Origin: Halothiobacillus sp.
Lineage (GTDB): Bacteria > Pseudomonadota > Gammaproteobacteria > Halothiobacillales > Halothiobacillaceae
DNA: 64,000 bases
Assembly: GCA_023255735.1 (NCBI GenBank)
Contig: JAGDVP010000001.1
Coordinates: 1 to 64,000 of the forward strand
Reading direction: 5' to 3'
How positions within the stretch are numbered: position 1 is the stretch's first letter; every line of letters begins with the position of its first letter. Position numbers and translations under genes: made by a program. The notes below the pieces were generated by a model. It was not told the DNA's origin, searched no databases, and saw only the letters and a program-made list of their open reading frames with translations. This document shows, in pieces, positions 25,045 to 38,065 of this stretch.

Positions 25045-25064
25045 ATAAACGCGCAATAAATGCC

Positions 25065-25102
25065 GCCCCCATTCGATGGCGATTGAATGGGGGCTTTTTT
25101 TG
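25065..25102 (+). terminator. Rho-independent terminator of htpG
   Basis: CCCCCATTCGATGGCGATTGAATGGGGGCTTTTTTT. Confidence 0.85.
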
Positions 25103-25245
25103 GCTTGAATTTTGCTCTGAGTGTGTCTTGTTACACCCTGTTTTTAATCATTAACCTTATTTTTAAGGCATTAACAAATTCAGGCATTCATGTCCGAGCC
25201 TGTCCGTGCGATAATCCCGACATAATTTTGTCATGGGGCATCACC

Positions 25246-26163
25246 TTGATCCATCAGCGTACATTAAGAAACAGTATCAGAGCCACGGGGATTGGTTTGC
25301 ACACGGGGGAGCAAGTTAAGTTAACCCTTCGTCCGGCCGCGCCGGATACCGGCATTATGTTTCATCGGGTTGATTTAGCCGAGCCTATGAGTATTTCAGG
25401 CCACGCCTTTAGTGTGGGAGAAACTCAGCTTTCAACGACCTTAATCAAAGAGGGCGTCAAAATCTCCACGGTCGAACACCTCATGTCGGCGCTTGCTGGA
25501 CTTGGCATTGATAATTGTCATGTGGAAATTGATGGGCCTGAAATGCCTATTATGGATGGCAGCGCCAGCCCATTTGTTTTCTTAATTCAGTCGGCCGGCA
25601 TCGAGGAGCAAGACTCGCCCAAGCAATTTATTCGGATATTGAAAGCGGTTGAAGTGATTGATGGCGATCGCTGGGTGCGTTTTGATCCGCACGATGGTTT
25701 TCGGGTGGCAATGTCGATTGATTTTAACCATCCTGCATTGGAAGACTCCGCGCGCTTGGCGGAAATTGATTTCTCATCAACCACCTTCGTTAAAGAAGTG
25801 GCGCGTGCGCGTACCTTCGGTTTTATGCGCGATTTAGAGATGATGCGTCAACGGAATTTAGCGCTCGGCGGGAGTGTCGATAACGCAATCGTTGTGGGTG
25901 ATTCGCATATTTTGAATGAAGATGGCTTGCGCTATGGCGATGAGTTTGTGAAACACAAAATTCTTGATGCCATTGGGGATTTGTATTTGCTTGGTTGCAG
26001 CGTGATTGGCGCGTTTACAGGCCACAAATCCGGCCACTATCTGAACAACCAGTTACTCAGATCGCTGCTTGCCCAGCCCGACGCGTTTGAGCGCATCACC
26101 TTCGAGCGAGAAGAATTGCCCCCGGTGACCTTCGCGCGGCCGGTTGCACACGCGGCGGATTAA
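25246..26163 (+). CDS. lpxC: UDP-3-O-acyl-N-acetylglucosamine deacetylase LpxC (probable TTG start)
   Basis: [61 protein letters not shown]; homology begins at TTG 25246 rather than the upstream ATG. Confidence 0.93.
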   Translation: MIHQRTLRNSIRATGIGLHTGEQVKLTLRPAAPDTGIMFHRVDLAEPMSISGHAFSVGETQLSTTLIKEGVKISTVEHLMSALAGLGIDNCHVEIDGPEMPIMDGSASPFVFLIQSAGIEEQDSPKQFIRILKAVEVIDGDRWVRFDPHDGFRVAMSIDFNHPALEDSARLAEIDFSSTTFVKEVARARTFGFMRDLEMMRQRNLALGGSVDNAIVVGDSHILNEDGLRYGDEFVKHKILDAIGDLYLLGCSVIGAFTGHKSGHYLNNQLLRSLLAQPDAFERITFEREELPPVTFARPVAHAAD

Positions 26164-26195
26164 TTCGATCAGTGCGCGCCCGATCGCCGCATGCC

Positions 26196-26226
26196 ACCCG
26201 CGTTGGTTTAGCGCGGGTTTTTTTTA
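26196..26226 (+). terminator. Rho-independent terminator of lpxC
   Basis: ACCCGCGTTGGTTTAGCGCGGGTTTTTTTT. Confidence 0.75.
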
Positions 26227-26685
26227 TTTTTTGGGTGGTTCATTGGGCGATTTTTCAACGTATGGAGCGCCCTGCTGCGCTAATTTGCGCAATGTGCGTG
26301 CCAGCGGCTCGTGTTCTTCATGCATGGCCATATCCCGCAGCAATTCACGCGTGTTGGCTCCTATCTGCCGATGGATTTTGGGTGCTTGGGTTTTAGTGGC
26401 TTCAGTCACAATCTGTGTTTCAATCGACTGAATAAAAGGAAGCCCGGGGATTTGCCGAGCTTTTGTATTGAGTGTGTCCAGCCATTTAGGCGCTTGAAAA
26501 CGAATCTGGGTCGCAATCGCCGCGTGGTGCACGGCGAGCACTAAAACCCCGTCACGGACATTCAGCACATATACCTGGCCGACGAGATTTTTTGGCGCCA
26601 CTTCGTGTAGCAGGTAATCGAACATGCGTATTTGCCCTGCGCGTTCGGCAAACGGTTTTAGGGCATTATAACGGGTGGGTTTCAT
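26224..26685 (-). CDS. dciA: DciA-like helicase loader (DUF721)
   Basis: NALKPFAERAGQIRMFDYLLHEVAPKNLVGQVYVLNVRDGVLVLAVHHAAIATQIRFQAPKWL is a DUF721 pattern; between lpxC and secA. Confidence 0.75.
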   Translation of the reverse strand: MKPTRYNALKPFAERAGQIRMFDYLLHEVAPKNLVGQVYVLNVRDGVLVLAVHHAAIATQIRFQAPKWLDTLNTKARQIPGLPFIQSIETQIVTEATKTQAPKIHRQIGANTRELLRDMAMHEEHEPLARTLRKLAQQGAPYVEKSPNEPPKK

Positions 26686-26937
26686 GGGGAATCGGTCTGC
26701 ATCTTGTCATTAATTTGGGCTAGTCTACGGCTTCGATAGAGTGTTTGGGGGGATTTACTTGCGCGCAGGGGCAAGCTTCGCAGGAAAAGTCCCGCGCATC
26801 CCTACCAATTGGGCGGCATCTGCCGTACCATTTCATACTATTTTTTCGGTGATTCGGGCGCAGGCTCGAGTCTCGCGTTTTGAGCATTGCGTGTTCGCGT
26901 GCCTTTAATTTATACACTTCAACGGAAAGTTTTGTTC

Positions 26938-29694
26938 ATGATCGCAAGTTTTGTCCGAAAGATTTTTGGCACCCGTAACGACCGCATAATTAAGCAAATG
27001 GGGCGCTCTGTCCTGCAAATCAATGCACTTGAGCCCGCCATGCAGGCACTGGATGACGCGGCGCTTCGCGCGAAAACCGATGAATTTTATCAGCGCTGGC
27101 AAAGTGGCGAAACGCTCGATCAGCTGCTGCCAGAAGCATTTGCGGTTTGCCGTGAGATGAGCCGGCGGGTTTTGGGCATGCGCCATTTTGATGTACAGCT
27201 GATCGGTGGCATGGCGTTGCACATGGGCAAAATTTCTGAGATGCGCACCGGCGAGGGTAAAACCTTGGTGGCAACTTTGGCCGTTTATTTGAATGCACTC
27301 ACCCGCCAAGGCGTGCATGTAGTCACGGTAAATGATTATTTAGCGCGGCGTGATGCGGAATGGATGGGGCGGCTTTATAACGCGCTCGGGCTTTCTATTG
27401 GCGTTGTGGTGCCCAATATGGATACCCGCGCAAAGTATGATGCGTATCGCTGCGATGTGACCTATGCCACCAATAACGAGCTCGGGTTCGATTATCTGCG
27501 CGATAACATGGCGTTCAATCCAGATAACGTGATGCAGCGGGAATTGGTTTTTGCGATTGTCGATGAGGTGGATTCGATTCTGATCGACGAAGCGCGCACG
27601 CCCTTGATTATTTCAGGCCCGGCGGCGGATTCATCCGAAGCGTACCAAAAAATTAATGGCCTAATGCCTGAGCTTAAAAAACAAGCCCGTGAAGAGCCTA
27701 AAGATGATGAACCGCCGCTCACCGACGAGGAGCGGGGCGATTTCACGGTAGATGAAAAGAACAAGCAGGTTTTTTTAACCGAGCAAGGGTTCGAGCGAGC
27801 GGAAAGCCTGTTGATTCAAATTGGGCTGCTCCAAGAGGGCGAGTCGCTTTACGACGCCCACAATATTATGTTGCTCAGCCATTTAAATGCCGCCTTACGC
27901 GCCCACGCGATTTATCGGCGCAACGTGGAATACATCGTTCGCGATAATGAAGTCATTATTGTCGATGAATTCACCGGGCGCACTCTAGCGGGTCGTCGTT
28001 GGTCTGAGGGCTTGCATCAAGCGGTTGAAGCCAAAGAAGGCTTGCCCATTCAGCCGGAAAACCAAACGCTGGCTTCGATTACCTTTCAAAACTTCTTTCG
28101 GTTGTATAAAAAATTATCCGGCATGACCGGCACAGCCGATACCGAAGCGCGGGAGTTTGCCGAAATCTATAACTTGGAAGTAGTGCAAATCCCGACCAAC
28201 CGAGCCGTTCAGCGCATCGATTTGGGTGATTTGGTGTTTTTAACGCCGGCCGAAAAATATGAAGCTATTGTTAAGGATGTGCTGGCGGCGCGCGGCCGCA
28301 ATCAGCCTACCCTCGTGGGCACGGCCTCGATTGAAACCTCAGAAATTGTCTCCCATGCCTTAACGCAAGCCAAAATTCCTCATAACGTACTGAACGCGAA
28401 ACAGCACGAGCGCGAGGCGGAAATTATTGCCGAGGCGGGGCGCCCAGGTGCGGTGACCATTGCTACCAACATGGCCGGCCGAGGTACCGACATTATGCTG
28501 GGCGGGAATTTAGAGCAGGAGTTGCTGGCACTGGGATTGGACGCCAGCGACAGCGCCAAAGCCCAAGTGAAAGCGGCTTGGCAACAGCGCCATGATGCGG
28601 CGATAGCCGCCGGTGGGCTGCATGTGATTGGCACCGAGCGGCATGAGTCGCGGCGGGTAGATAACCAGCTGCGCGGTCGTTCAGGGCGCCAAGGCGACCC
28701 GGGTTCTACCCGCTTTTTCCTCTCACTTGAGGATAATCTCATGCGGGTTTTCGCCTCTGATCGGGTCGGTAGCCTCATGAAAAAACTCGGTATGCAGCAG
28801 GGCGAAGCCATTGAGCACCCGTGGGTTACGCGTGCGATTGAAAATGCCCAGCGCAAAGTTGAGGGGCATAATTTCGATCAACGTAAACACCTGTTGGACT
28901 ACGACAATGTCGCCAATGAGCAGCGTAAAGTGATTTACGATCAACGCCGTGCCGTGATGGCCACCACGGATACCGCGGCCATTATTTCGCCTATGCGCCG
29001 TGAGGTCATAGCTGAGCTGTTCACTAAATACATTCCGGCCGAGGCATTAGAGGAGCAATGGGATATAGCAGGATTAACCCAAGTCTTGGCTGTGGATTTC
29101 GGCCAAGACATGCCCATCGCCGACTGGTTAGCCAGCGATAAGGAACTGCATGCAGAAAGCTTATTTGAAAAAATTCTAGCGACGCTGGAAGAAGATTATG
29201 CGGTTAAAGAGGCCATTGTCGGTACCGATTCGCTGCGGCAATTTGAAAAAGGGATTTTATTGCAAGTGCTCGATAGCCACTGGAAAGAGCACCTCGCGGC
29301 TATGGATTATCTGCGCCAAAGTATTGGTTTGCGTGGCTATGCCCAGAAAAACCCGACGCAGGAATACAAGCGTGAAGCGTTTGAAATGTTCAGTCGCATG
29401 CTCGATGAATTGAATTTGAATGTGATTAAAGTGCTTAGTCGCTTAACCATAGCGCCCAATCCGGCAACGGGTGAAACCGTACTCGATGAGCTGCTCGATG
29501 AGGTGGTCGAGGCGCAATATTTTGACGAAAGCCAATTGCAGTTGCGGCATGATTCGGTCGATGGGTCTGCCCACGACGCGCCAGCGCCGGCGGATCAGGC
29601 GCCCGTTCGGGTTGAGCCAAAGCTGGGTCGCAACGATTTATGCTGGTGCGGTTCGGGTAAAAAATACAAACACTGTCACGGCAAATTAGTCTGA
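26938..29694 (+). CDS. secA: Preprotein translocase ATPase SecA
   Basis: [41 protein letters not shown]-terminal [17 protein letters not shown]. Confidence 0.98.
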   Translation: MIASFVRKIFGTRNDRIIKQMGRSVLQINALEPAMQALDDAALRAKTDEFYQRWQSGETLDQLLPEAFAVCREMSRRVLGMRHFDVQLIGGMALHMGKISEMRTGEGKTLVATLAVYLNALTRQGVHVVTVNDYLARRDAEWMGRLYNALGLSIGVVVPNMDTRAKYDAYRCDVTYATNNELGFDYLRDNMAFNPDNVMQRELVFAIVDEVDSILIDEARTPLIISGPAADSSEAYQKINGLMPELKKQAREEPKDDEPPLTDEERGDFTVDEKNKQVFLTEQGFERAESLLIQIGLLQEGESLYDAHNIMLLSHLNAALRAHAIYRRNVEYIVRDNEVIIVDEFTGRTLAGRRWSEGLHQAVEAKEGLPIQPENQTLASITFQNFFRLYKKLSGMTGTADTEAREFAEIYNLEVVQIPTNRAVQRIDLGDLVFLTPAEKYEAIVKDVLAARGRNQPTLVGTASIETSEIVSHALTQAKIPHNVLNAKQHEREAEIIAEAGRPGAVTIATNMAGRGTDIMLGGNLEQELLALGLDASDSAKAQVKAAWQQRHDAAIAAGGLHVIGTERHESRRVDNQLRGRSGRQGDPGSTRFFLSLEDNLMRVFASDRVGSLMKKLGMQQGEAIEHPWVTRAIENAQRKVEGHNFDQRKHLLDYDNVANEQRKVIYDQRRAVMATTDTAAIISPMRREVIAELFTKYIPAEALEEQWDIAGLTQVLAVDFGQDMPIADWLASDKELHAESLFEKILATLEEDYAVKEAIVGTDSLRQFEKGILLQVLDSHWKEHLAAMDYLRQSIGLRGYAQKNPTQEYKREAFEMFSRMLDELNLNVIKVLSRLTIAPNPATGETVLDELLDEVVEAQYFDESQLQLRHDSVDGSAHDAPAPADQAPVRVEPKLGRNDLCWCGSGKKYKHCHGKLV

Positions 29695-29755
29695 GGCGGG
29701 TTTAATCGTTAAAACGGCGATAAAAATCTTAATACAAGGAATTAAAGGATTGGCT

Positions 29756-31078
29756 ATGAATAAATTGGGTTTAGGCATTGCGGTGGTCGTGATCGGTGGG
29801 TTGGCGGCAGTGCCTTATATCACCGGGGTGGTGATTGAGCGGCAGCTCTCGGGGATGAAAGCCTTGCCAGGTATGGGGGCGGGCGGGGTGTGGTCGGTGG
29901 ATTCCTATCAGCGCGGCTATTTAAGCTCCGAGGTCACCTCAAGCTTAACTTTCAACACCGGCGATGAGCAGGTGGTGCTTCATTTTAAGCAGGACATTAG
30001 TCAAGTGCCGAGTTGGGATGGCCGTTATGCCAGCATTCGCAGTGTTTGGGTGCCCGATACCAATGTTAAGCCTGAAGTGGAAAAGCTATTTAATGGCAAG
30101 GAACCTGTGGTGTTTAATACCGCACTTAATATTTTGGGTGGCTCGCATACCCGGGGCGATATAGCGCCGGTGAACGTTGAGGGGTTGGATTTTAGTGGCG
30201 GCAAAGTCACCATTGATACCGCCCGTAACGGACATTTCGGTTATGGCATGGTGATTGATAACTTTTCAGCTATTGACCCAGAGAGCCGCACGGGCTCAGA
30301 TATTCCTGTGGTACTAAAAGGGATTAATTTAACTGCCGAGGGGCAGATGGCTGCCAATGGTATTGCTTGGGATGGTCAAGCCGAACTTAAAGTCGCGTCC
30401 CTTTCAAAAGGGCAAGAGGGCTCGATTCAGGGTTTAGGCATTACCATGAGTTCTAAACGCACTGGTGATGACTTTGCCGTTACGACGGGTTTTGATGTGG
30501 CTAAGGCCGATTTCCCGAATATGCCGGCGGCTTCGAGGAATATGACAAACTTAGCCTACCATTTCAGCTTATCCCGACTGGATGCACTCGCCATTGAAAA
30601 AATTTATATGCAAATTCAGCAGGCGCAAAAACAAGGGAAGACGGATCAAAAGCAGCTCACACAAGCCATGACCCTAACTTTGATGAGTGAGATGCCTGCG
30701 CTCTTGAACCGAGGGCCCCAATTTGAACTTAAACCGGCCCGCATGACCATGCCTTCTGGCGATGTGGTGTTGAATTTCTCTGTCGCATTGCCACCCGGTC
30801 ACGCGACTGAGGTGATGAGTAACCCTATGAGCCTGCTTAATCTGCTCGATATGCAGGGCGATTTTACTGTACCGCAAGCCGCACTGAAGGCGATGCTCAG
30901 CGAATCGGGGCAAGCCGATGATGATACGCAGCTCAATGCGCTGATTCAGGCGGGTTATGTGTCTCGTGATAACGGCCTGCTTAAAACCAAATTTACCTTT
31001 AAATCGGGTCACTTAACGATTAACGACAAGCCATCCGATGATTTGCTTGGCAGCTTGGGGGCTTTAGTCCCCCGGTAG
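29756..31078 (+). CDS. DUF945 (YdgA-like) family protein
   Basis: N-terminal TM/signal [24 protein letters not shown], long beta-rich domain typical of YdgA/DUF945. Confidence 0.7.
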   Translation: MNKLGLGIAVVVIGGLAAVPYITGVVIERQLSGMKALPGMGAGGVWSVDSYQRGYLSSEVTSSLTFNTGDEQVVLHFKQDISQVPSWDGRYASIRSVWVPDTNVKPEVEKLFNGKEPVVFNTALNILGGSHTRGDIAPVNVEGLDFSGGKVTIDTARNGHFGYGMVIDNFSAIDPESRTGSDIPVVLKGINLTAEGQMAANGIAWDGQAELKVASLSKGQEGSIQGLGITMSSKRTGDDFAVTTGFDVAKADFPNMPAASRNMTNLAYHFSLSRLDALAIEKIYMQIQQAQKQGKTDQKQLTQAMTLTLMSEMPALLNRGPQFELKPARMTMPSGDVVLNFSVALPPGHATEVMSNPMSLLNLLDMQGDFTVPQAALKAMLSESGQADDDTQLNALIQAGYVSRDNGLLKTKFTFKSGHLTINDKPSDDLLGSLGALVPR

Positions 31079-31151
31079 TTTTTTGCGTGGTTATGCTGAT
31101 TACGGCCTCAAAATGGGGTCGTTTTTATTTTATTTGATGTCGAGGTTTCCC

Positions 31152-32393
31152 ATGCCCGTTGGATTACATGCCCCTGTGCCCGGTTCATTAAAGCCCATTC
31201 CCGGCATTGCGTTGGGCATTGCTCAAGCCGAGGTTCGAAAGCCCAATCGGGATGATTTACTGGTTATCACCCTGCCTTCGACGGCAACGGTGGCGGGGGT
31301 GTTTACCCAAAATAAATTTTGCGCCGCGCCGGTGCAGCTTTGCCGGCAATTTTTGGTGATGAGTGCAGAGACGGGCTTGCCGCCGCGCGCGCTGATTATT
31401 AATACCGGAAACGCCAATGCGGTGACCGGCGAGGAGGGTTTGGCGCGGGCGTCCACGGTTTGTGCCGAGTTGGCCAAGCAGTTAGGTTGCACGCTTGAGC
31501 AAGTGTTGCCGTTTTCAACTGGCGTGATTATGGAACCCTTGCCGGTGGAGCGGATCATCGCGGGCATTCCGGCCGCGCTGCACAATTTGCATGAAGACAA
31601 CTGGCTGCGGGCGGCGGGCGCTATTATGACCACCGACCTCGTGGCCAAAGGGATGTCCACCACCTGCCAAATTGAAGGTCAAACCGTGACCGTGACCGGT
31701 ATTGCCAAAGGTTCGGGGATGATTCACCCAAATATGGCAACCATGCTGGGCTACATCGGCATCGATGCGCGCGTGCCGCAGGCGGTATTGCATACCTTGT
31801 TAAGCACGGTGAGTGATGAGAGCTTTAATCGTGTGACTGTGGATGGTGATACCTCAACCAATGATTCCTTTATGTTGCTCGCCAATGGCCGCCTTGATGC
31901 GCCGTTGATTGATGCCATTGAGGGTACGGCCTACCAAACCTTATATGCAGCAGTTAAGCGCGTGGCGGTGTATTTGGCGCAGGCGCTCGCGCGTGATGGC
32001 GAGGGGGCGACCAAATTTGTCACCATTGTGGTGGAAGAAGGGCGCCATGCCGCCGAGTGCGTGCAAATTGGTAAAGCAATTGCCCATAGCCCCTTAGTTA
32101 AAACCGCATTATTCGCATCGGATCCCAATTTGGGGCGAATTTTAGCGGCCATTGGCTACGCGGGCATTGCTGATTTGGATGTGAGCCGAGTCGGTTTATG
32201 GCTCGGGGATGTGGAGGTTGTGCGACTGGGCGGGCGTAACCCTGAGTATATCGAGGCCAATGCTGCGGCCGTGATGAAGCAAGATGATATTACGATGCGC
32301 ATCACCTTGGGGCGGGGCACTGCGCAAGGTCAGGTTTGGACCTGCGATTTCTCTTATGACTATGTAAAAATCAACGCGGAATACCGCTCTTAA
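31152..32393 (+). CDS. argJ: Bifunctional ornithine acetyltransferase / N-acetylglutamate synthase
   Basis: [42 protein letters not shown]; start refined to ATG 31152. Confidence 0.96.
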   Translation: MPVGLHAPVPGSLKPIPGIALGIAQAEVRKPNRDDLLVITLPSTATVAGVFTQNKFCAAPVQLCRQFLVMSAETGLPPRALIINTGNANAVTGEEGLARASTVCAELAKQLGCTLEQVLPFSTGVIMEPLPVERIIAGIPAALHNLHEDNWLRAAGAIMTTDLVAKGMSTTCQIEGQTVTVTGIAKGSGMIHPNMATMLGYIGIDARVPQAVLHTLLSTVSDESFNRVTVDGDTSTNDSFMLLANGRLDAPLIDAIEGTAYQTLYAAVKRVAVYLAQALARDGEGATKFVTIVVEEGRHAAECVQIGKAIAHSPLVKTALFASDPNLGRILAAIGYAGIADLDVSRVGLWLGDVEVVRLGGRNPEYIEANAAAVMKQDDITMRITLGRGTAQGQVWTCDFSYDYVKINAEYRS

Positions 32394-32396
32394 GTT

Positions 32397-33437
32397 GTGA
32401 CCAAAACCTGTGAAACTCAGATCGCGTTGGCGGTTATTCCCGCCGGTTTTGATGCCGCCGGTGGCTCGCAGTATTGGTTTGAGCGTCGCCCCAGTGGGGT
32501 GGATTTTGCCGGTATGCTGGCATTGCCCGGGGGCAAAGTGGCTGAGGGTGAAACGCCGCCTCAAGCCTTAGCGCGCGAGCTTCGCGAGGAGCTGGGTATA
32601 ACCCTCACCCAAGCCCGCTTATTAATCGAAATTCCTTGGGTTTATCCCGCTGTGCCGCCTGCCGTGCCAAAGCGTTTGCGGCTCTGGGTTTATCGCGTGG
32701 AATCTTGGCTGAACCAATCGCAAACCCCCATTCAAGGCAGTGAAGGCCAAGCGGTGATGCCGGTCTTAATCGATTGCACCCAGGCGCGCGCCCTCATGGC
32801 ACAGTTGCCCGCGGCCAATCGTGGGATCGTCGCCGCGCTCTGCTTGCCGCCGCGCATCGCCATAAGCCAGCCGTGTGCAGCGGGCGACTTGGGGTTTGAA
32901 GCCTGGCTTACCAGCTTGCAGGCCACGGCAACCTTATTGCATTCGCGTTTTAAGGGCGCGGCAGTCATGCACCTGCGACCGCAGCGGGATTTAAGCCGCC
33001 ATGAGTGGCAGCGCGCGGTGGCTGTGGTTCAGGCGCAGCGGGTGCCGGTTTGGGTGAATGCGGATTTAGCCATCGCGATGGCCTCGGGCGCCGATGGCGT
33101 GCATCTTAATCGGGCGCGATTGTTTACGGAGCCTAAGGAGGCGGTGCTGGCATGGCAAAGCCTGAACCGTTGGGTGAGTGCCTCTGGGCATAATGTAGGT
33201 GAAATTGATCGAGCCAACCAGTTGGGCGTGGATGCCGTGTTGATTTCCCCCGTGCTGCCAACGCCAAGCCACCCCGATGCGCTGGGTATCGGTTGGGCAA
33301 AATTTGCCGATTTAGTGCGAACAGCCACCATGCCCGCCTATGCCTTGGGCGGGGTGAGTGAGGCGAATTTGGCCGAAGCGCAGGCGCTCGGTGCGCAGGG
33401 GATTGCGGCAATTCGGGGCTATGGGGTGCCCAATTGA
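32397..33437 (+). CDS. Nudix (MutT-like) hydrolase fused to ThiE/TenI-like domain
   Basis: Nudix box GGKVAEGETPPQALARELREELGI; C-terminal MASGADGVHLN, GVDAVLISPVLPTPSHPDALGIGW, YALGGV ThiE-like motifs. Confidence 0.88.
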   Translation: MTKTCETQIALAVIPAGFDAAGGSQYWFERRPSGVDFAGMLALPGGKVAEGETPPQALARELREELGITLTQARLLIEIPWVYPAVPPAVPKRLRLWVYRVESWLNQSQTPIQGSEGQAVMPVLIDCTQARALMAQLPAANRGIVAALCLPPRIAISQPCAAGDLGFEAWLTSLQATATLLHSRFKGAAVMHLRPQRDLSRHEWQRAVAVVQAQRVPVWVNADLAIAMASGADGVHLNRARLFTEPKEAVLAWQSLNRWVSASGHNVGEIDRANQLGVDAVLISPVLPTPSHPDALGIGWAKFADLVRTATMPAYALGGVSEANLAEAQALGAQGIAAIRGYGVPN

Positions 33438-33487
33438 GCCGATGCGCCCCCCTGTGGCATGGGTTTTTTTGACTAAAAGCGGGTGAC

Positions 33488-33976
33488 TTATCGCTTGAGA
33501 AAGTTGCTTGCCAGCCCGCCGAGCAGCCCGCCCAAAGCACCCAAACCACCTTGGCCTTGCGTAGCGGATAATAACTGCCCGCCGCTTGATGATTGATCAA
33601 TCACTTGCGGCAGCAGGTTTTGCAAACCTTGAAGTGCCTGCGCTTGGCTTAAGCCTAAACGTTCAGCGAAGGCGGCAATTTTGTCACTGCCCAGTGCGTT
33701 GGCCAGCGCGTCGGCGGATACCGGCTCGTTCGCACCATCACCCAACCACGAAGCGACGGCACTGCTCAAACCGCCTTGCTGCAATTGCGTGACAATTCCA
33801 GATAAATTCAGCCCTGATAGCAACGATGAGGGGGCGTTTTGGATTGCACCATCGGGATGTGTGCTGCCATTGAGCAAAGAGCCCATGGCGCCGGTCAAGT
33901 CGTTGAGATCGACTTTACCATCGCCATTTTGATCAAAAGAGGTGTTGGCTAGGTTTAATAATGCCTGTAAATCCAT
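33488..33976 (-). CDS. YidB/DUF937-like protein with N-terminal EF-hand motif
   Basis: NTSFDQNGDGKVDLNDLTGAM (DxNGDGxVxLxD EF-hand loop); Gly/Ala/Leu-rich YidB-like remainder; start refined to ATG 33976. Confidence 0.65.
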   Translation of the reverse strand: MDLQALLNLANTSFDQNGDGKVDLNDLTGAMGSLLNGSTHPDGAIQNAPSSLLSGLNLSGIVTQLQQGGLSSAVASWLGDGANEPVSADALANALGSDKIAAFAERLGLSQAQALQGLQNLLPQVIDQSSSGGQLLSATQGQGGLGALGGLLGGLASNFLKR

Positions 33977-34102
33977 GGGGTGAATCCTTAACATCTGGGT
34001 GAGTTGGTTTTTATGATCTTTTTCGTGTGCAACGGCAGCGAAAGTACCTAATTTATATCTCAATGGGATGAAAAAGGGATGAACCTTGAGCGCAGCTTAA
34101 AT

Positions 34103-35761
34103 TTAGTCGGGTTTGAAGCCTGAGCTAATAGGATAGCGGCGGTCGCGGCCAAAGGCTCGCCTGCTGATGCGAATGCCGGGCGGTGCTTGGCGGCGTTTAT
34201 ATTCGTTAATTAAAATCAACCGCACAATGCGCCGCACGATGGTTTCGTCAAGGCCGGATGCAATCATGTCCGCAACGGATTGATCTTCCTCGACAAAAGC
34301 GATAATAATGGCATCTAAGAGGTCATAGGCGGGCAGGGCATCTGAATCCTTTTGATCGGCACGCAGTTCGGCCGAGGGTTCGCGTTCAATGATGCGGGTG
34401 GGAATGGGCAAAAACTCGGTGGTACGGTTTGCATTGCGCCAGCGAGCCAACGCATAAACCAATGTTTTTGGCACATCTTTAATCGGCGCAAAGCCCCCCG
34501 CCATATCGCCATACAAGGTGGCGTAGCCCACCGCCATTTCAGATTTATTGCCGGTTGTGAGCAGCATGCGGCCAAATTTGTTGGAAAGCGCCATTAAGAG
34601 CACACCGCGCGCCCGGGCTTGCAGATTTTCTTCGGTTGCATCCTCCGCTAAGCCGGCAAATAGCGGGCTTAAGGTTTCGCGCAGGGTATTGAATACGGGT
34701 TCAATCGATAGGGTTTCGCAGCGCACGCCCAAAGTGGCGCATTGCGTTGCGGCATCATCTAGGCTCATCTGTGAGGTGTACCGGGAGGGCATGCGTACGG
34801 CCAGCACGTTATCGGCACCCAGCGCATCGACCGCAAGTGTTAGCACCAATGCCGAATCAATCCCACCCGATAACCCGAGCACGACGCCGTTAAACCCATT
34901 TTTGCCCACATAATCGTGGATGCCGGTGGTCAGCGCGCTATACACTTCGGCCTCGCCTTGTGGCCAGGGATGGGATGCGCCGTGCGCGGTAATTTGCCCA
35001 TCGGCTGCCATATCGACCCAGCCTAAGTCTTCCTTGAATGCGGCGAGCGCGCTGACCACATGTGCACCCGTTGCCACAAAAGATCGGCCATCAAATACCA
35101 ATTCATCTTGCCCGCCCACCAAATTCACGTACACAATCGGACAGCCTGACGCTTGGATGCGCTGCGCTACGACCTCGGTGCGATCATGGGTTTTATGGCG
35201 ATGATAGGGGGAGGCGTTCAAACTCAAGATCACTTTAGCGCCTGCTGCCACGGCATCGGCAATGGGTTCATGCTCCCAAATATCCTCACAAATGGTAATG
35301 CCGAGCGCGACGCCGTCTATGGTGACGACGCAGGCGGCATCACCGGGCACAAAATAGCGTTTTTCATCAAACACACCGTAGTTAGGCAGGGCGCGCTTGG
35401 CATAGTGTGCAATGACTTGCCCCCGATCAATCACCAGCGCCGCGTTAATTAATTGCGTGCTGTGCGGTGTGCGGCGTTGAGGCGCGCCAATCACGACGGC
35501 GATATCCTGCGCGGCTGCAGCAATACGGGCAATTTGCGCGTTACATTGGGCTAAAAAATCAGCCCGCAAGAGCAAATCTTCAGGCGGGTAGCCGGTGAGG
35601 GTGAGTTCGGGAAACACGATGACGCGCGCATTGAGCTCTTGCTTGGCGCGCTGGAGTGTTTCAATCACCCGATCGGCATTGGCCACACAGTTGCCGACTT
35701 GAGTGCCAATCTGTGCAAGTGCAATGCGAATCGAGCCCGCTTGCGTCTCAGGGCAGTTCAT
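34103..35761 (-). CDS. nadE: Glutamine-dependent NAD+ synthetase
   Basis: N-terminal nitrilase domain ([17 protein letters not shown]) and C-terminal [20 protein letters not shown]. Confidence 0.95.
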   Translation of the reverse strand: MNCPETQAGSIRIALAQIGTQVGNCVANADRVIETLQRAKQELNARVIVFPELTLTGYPPEDLLLRADFLAQCNAQIARIAAAAQDIAVVIGAPQRRTPHSTQLINAALVIDRGQVIAHYAKRALPNYGVFDEKRYFVPGDAACVVTIDGVALGITICEDIWEHEPIADAVAAGAKVILSLNASPYHRHKTHDRTEVVAQRIQASGCPIVYVNLVGGQDELVFDGRSFVATGAHVVSALAAFKEDLGWVDMAADGQITAHGASHPWPQGEAEVYSALTTGIHDYVGKNGFNGVVLGLSGGIDSALVLTLAVDALGADNVLAVRMPSRYTSQMSLDDAATQCATLGVRCETLSIEPVFNTLRETLSPLFAGLAEDATEENLQARARGVLLMALSNKFGRMLLTTGNKSEMAVGYATLYGDMAGGFAPIKDVPKTLVYALARWRNANRTTEFLPIPTRIIEREPSAELRADQKDSDALPAYDLLDAIIIAFVEEDQSVADMIASGLDETIVRRIVRLILINEYKRRQAPPGIRISRRAFGRDRRYPISSGFKPD

Positions 35762-36645
35762 ACGTGCGATGCGCCTAAAAGTTCCGCCATGGCGCGTCCC
35801 ATCGTGGTGGGGTCGCGCACGATGTGCACCCCAGCCGCCGCGAGGGTGCGGAACTTATCTTCTGCGCTGCCGCGCCCGCCGGAGATGACCGCGCCGGCAT
35901 GCCCCATGCGTTTGCCACTCGGCGCCGTGGCACCGGCAATGTAGGCGACAACCGGTTTATTGAATTGTTCTTGAATAAAATGCGCGGCCTCTTCTTCGGC
36001 ATTGCCCCCAATTTCCCCCACCATAATCACTGCATGGGTTTGCGGGTCGTCGGCAAAGAGTGCGAGGCAGTCGATAAAATCCATGCCATGGATTGGGTCA
36101 CCGCCGATGCCCACACAGGTGCTTTGGCCTAAGCCTGCCGCGGTTGTTTGCGCGACCGCTTCGTAGGTTAGGGTGCCCGAGCGGGACACGATGCCGATTT
36201 TGCCGGGGCGGTGGATGGCGCCCGGCATAATGCCGATTTTGCATTCACCGGGGGTAATCAGGCCGGGGCAGTTGGGGCCTACGAGCCGCACATCAGGGTA
36301 ATCGGCGGCCAACACGGCTTTTACGTTCAGCATATCGAGCACCGGAATGCCCTCGGTAATGCACGCAATTACCTCAATACCGGCATCGGCGGCCTCTAAA
36401 ATGGCATCAGCGGCAAACGCGGCGGGCACATAAATCATGCTGGCGGTGGCACGGGTTTCTCGCACCGCATCGTGCACGGTATCAAACACGGGGCGATCTA
36501 AATGGCGCTGGCCGCCTTTGCCGGGCGTAACGCCGCCGACAAAATGGGTGCCATAGGCAATGGCCTGCTCGGAATGAAAAGTGCCTTGTTTGCCGGTAAA
36601 CCCTTGGCAGATGACGCGGGTTTGTTGGTTGATTAGGATACTCAT
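35758..36645 (-). CDS. sucD: Succinyl-CoA synthetase alpha subunit
   Basis: [65 protein letters not shown]. Confidence 0.97.
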   Translation of the reverse strand: MSILINQQTRVICQGFTGKQGTFHSEQAIAYGTHFVGGVTPGKGGQRHLDRPVFDTVHDAVRETRATASMIYVPAAFAADAILEAADAGIEVIACITEGIPVLDMLNVKAVLAADYPDVRLVGPNCPGLITPGECKIGIMPGAIHRPGKIGIVSRSGTLTYEAVAQTTAAGLGQSTCVGIGGDPIHGMDFIDCLALFADDPQTHAVIMVGEIGGNAEEEAAHFIQEQFNKPVVAYIAGATAPSGKRMGHAGAVISGGRGSAEDKFRTLAAAGVHIVRDPTTMGRAMAELLGASHV

Positions 36646-37847
36646 GCGCCCACTCCTTTAGTTTGCGATGGTGGGGTCTTTGATGTTTGAGATAGCTGCA
36701 CGACCCGTGCTGCGGCCGCAGCTAAATCGTTTTCAGCAATTAAATTTAAGCCCGATTCAGCAAGCAAGCGCCGACCTTCGGCCGCATTGGTGCCCTCTAA
36801 GCGCACGACCGTGGGCAGCGTTAGCCCCACTTCATGGGCGGCGGCAATAATGCCATTGGCAATCAAATCGCAGCGCACAATGCCGCCGAAGATGTTCACC
36901 AAAATGGCGGTAACGCGCGGATTGGCCAGAATCAGCTTAAAGGCCGCGCTCACCTTTTCGGTGGAGGTGCCCCCGCCTACATCCAAAAAATTAGCTGGGC
37001 TGCCGCCGGCCGATTGAATTAAATCCATGGTGGCCATCGCCAAGCCCGCGCCATTGACCATGCAGGCGATTTCGCCGGATAGTGCGATGTAATTTAAGCC
37101 GCTGGCTTGCGCGGCGACTTCAGTGGGGTCTTCTTGAGTGACATCGCGCGCAGCGAACAGGGCTTTTTGGCGATAGCCGGCATTGCCATCGAGGGTAATT
37201 TTGGCGTCTACGGCTAATAAATCTCCGCCGGCAGTCACGGCGAGCGGGTTGATTTCTATTAAATCGGCATCGTGGCGAATAAAAGCATCGTACGCCCCCC
37301 GCAAAAGGGCGGGGAATTGCTTTAAGGCGGTATCAGTTAGGTTTAAGGCAAAGGCTAAACGCCGTGCCTGATAGCCCATCAAGCCCACGGTGGGGTTAAT
37401 GTGCAACCGGAAAATGGCGTCAGGGTGATCGTTAGATACTTGCTCAATATCCATGCCGCCGTGCTGGGAGGCAATCACCACAATCCGTTGTGCGGCGCGA
37501 TCAAGGGTGAGAGCTAAATACAATTCACGCGCAATAGCGCTGGCCGGTTCAATCAGTAACTGATGCACGGGTAATCCGGCGGGGCCGGTTTGATGCGTGA
37601 CGAGCGTTTTGCCCAGCAATTGTGCCGCTTTTTCGCGCACGTCATCCGGCGAGTGGGCAATAAGCACCCCACCCGCTTTGCCGCGCGCGCCACTATGAAT
37701 TTGCGCTTTGATGACCCATTTGCCGCCCACTGTGGGCGGGAGTTGATCGTCGGCCGCTTGCGCCGGATGCGTGATGGTAAGCCCGGGCGCGACTGGCACA
37801 TTAAAGCCAGCGAGTAGGGCTTTTGCTTGGTATTCGTGTAAGTTCAT
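36642..37847 (-). CDS. sucC: Succinyl-CoA synthetase beta subunit
   Basis: [64 protein letters not shown]. Confidence 0.97.
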   Translation of the reverse strand: MNLHEYQAKALLAGFNVPVAPGLTITHPAQAADDQLPPTVGGKWVIKAQIHSGARGKAGGVLIAHSPDDVREKAAQLLGKTLVTHQTGPAGLPVHQLLIEPASAIARELYLALTLDRAAQRIVVIASQHGGMDIEQVSNDHPDAIFRLHINPTVGLMGYQARRLAFALNLTDTALKQFPALLRGAYDAFIRHDADLIEINPLAVTAGGDLLAVDAKITLDGNAGYRQKALFAARDVTQEDPTEVAAQASGLNYIALSGEIACMVNGAGLAMATMDLIQSAGGSPANFLDVGGGTSTEKVSAAFKLILANPRVTAILVNIFGGIVRCDLIANGIIAAAHEVGLTLPTVVRLEGTNAAEGRRLLAESGLNLIAENDLAAAAARVVQLSQTSKTPPSQTKGVGA

Positions 37848-37988
37848 GGCTGCTTTAATTCTGAGTGCAAAAATAAGCGTCTATTTTGGCTTACAGCGGC
37901 GATTGTGTATAGGGATTGTGGCGGTTTGTTCGCCTTCCCAGCGGTTTGGCGCAATTAATCGCCAGGGTTTGAACCCATCGTGCCCATT

Positions 37989-38015
37989 AAAAAGCCCTGC
38001 ACTTGGCAGGGCTTT
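37989..38015 (-). terminator. Rho-independent terminator of the DUF302 gene
   Basis: AAAAAGCCCTGCACTTGGCAGGGCTTT; T tract on the minus strand. Confidence 0.7.
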
Positions 38016-38065
38016 GGGTTGGGCGGCTAGCTAGTTTGCTAAGCTAATTAACTCGGGCGGGCAGA

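Noticed and set aside
26640-26690. CATTATAACG as a third Zur-like site near dciA
   Set aside because: Lies within dciA coding sequence and lacks a second half-site.
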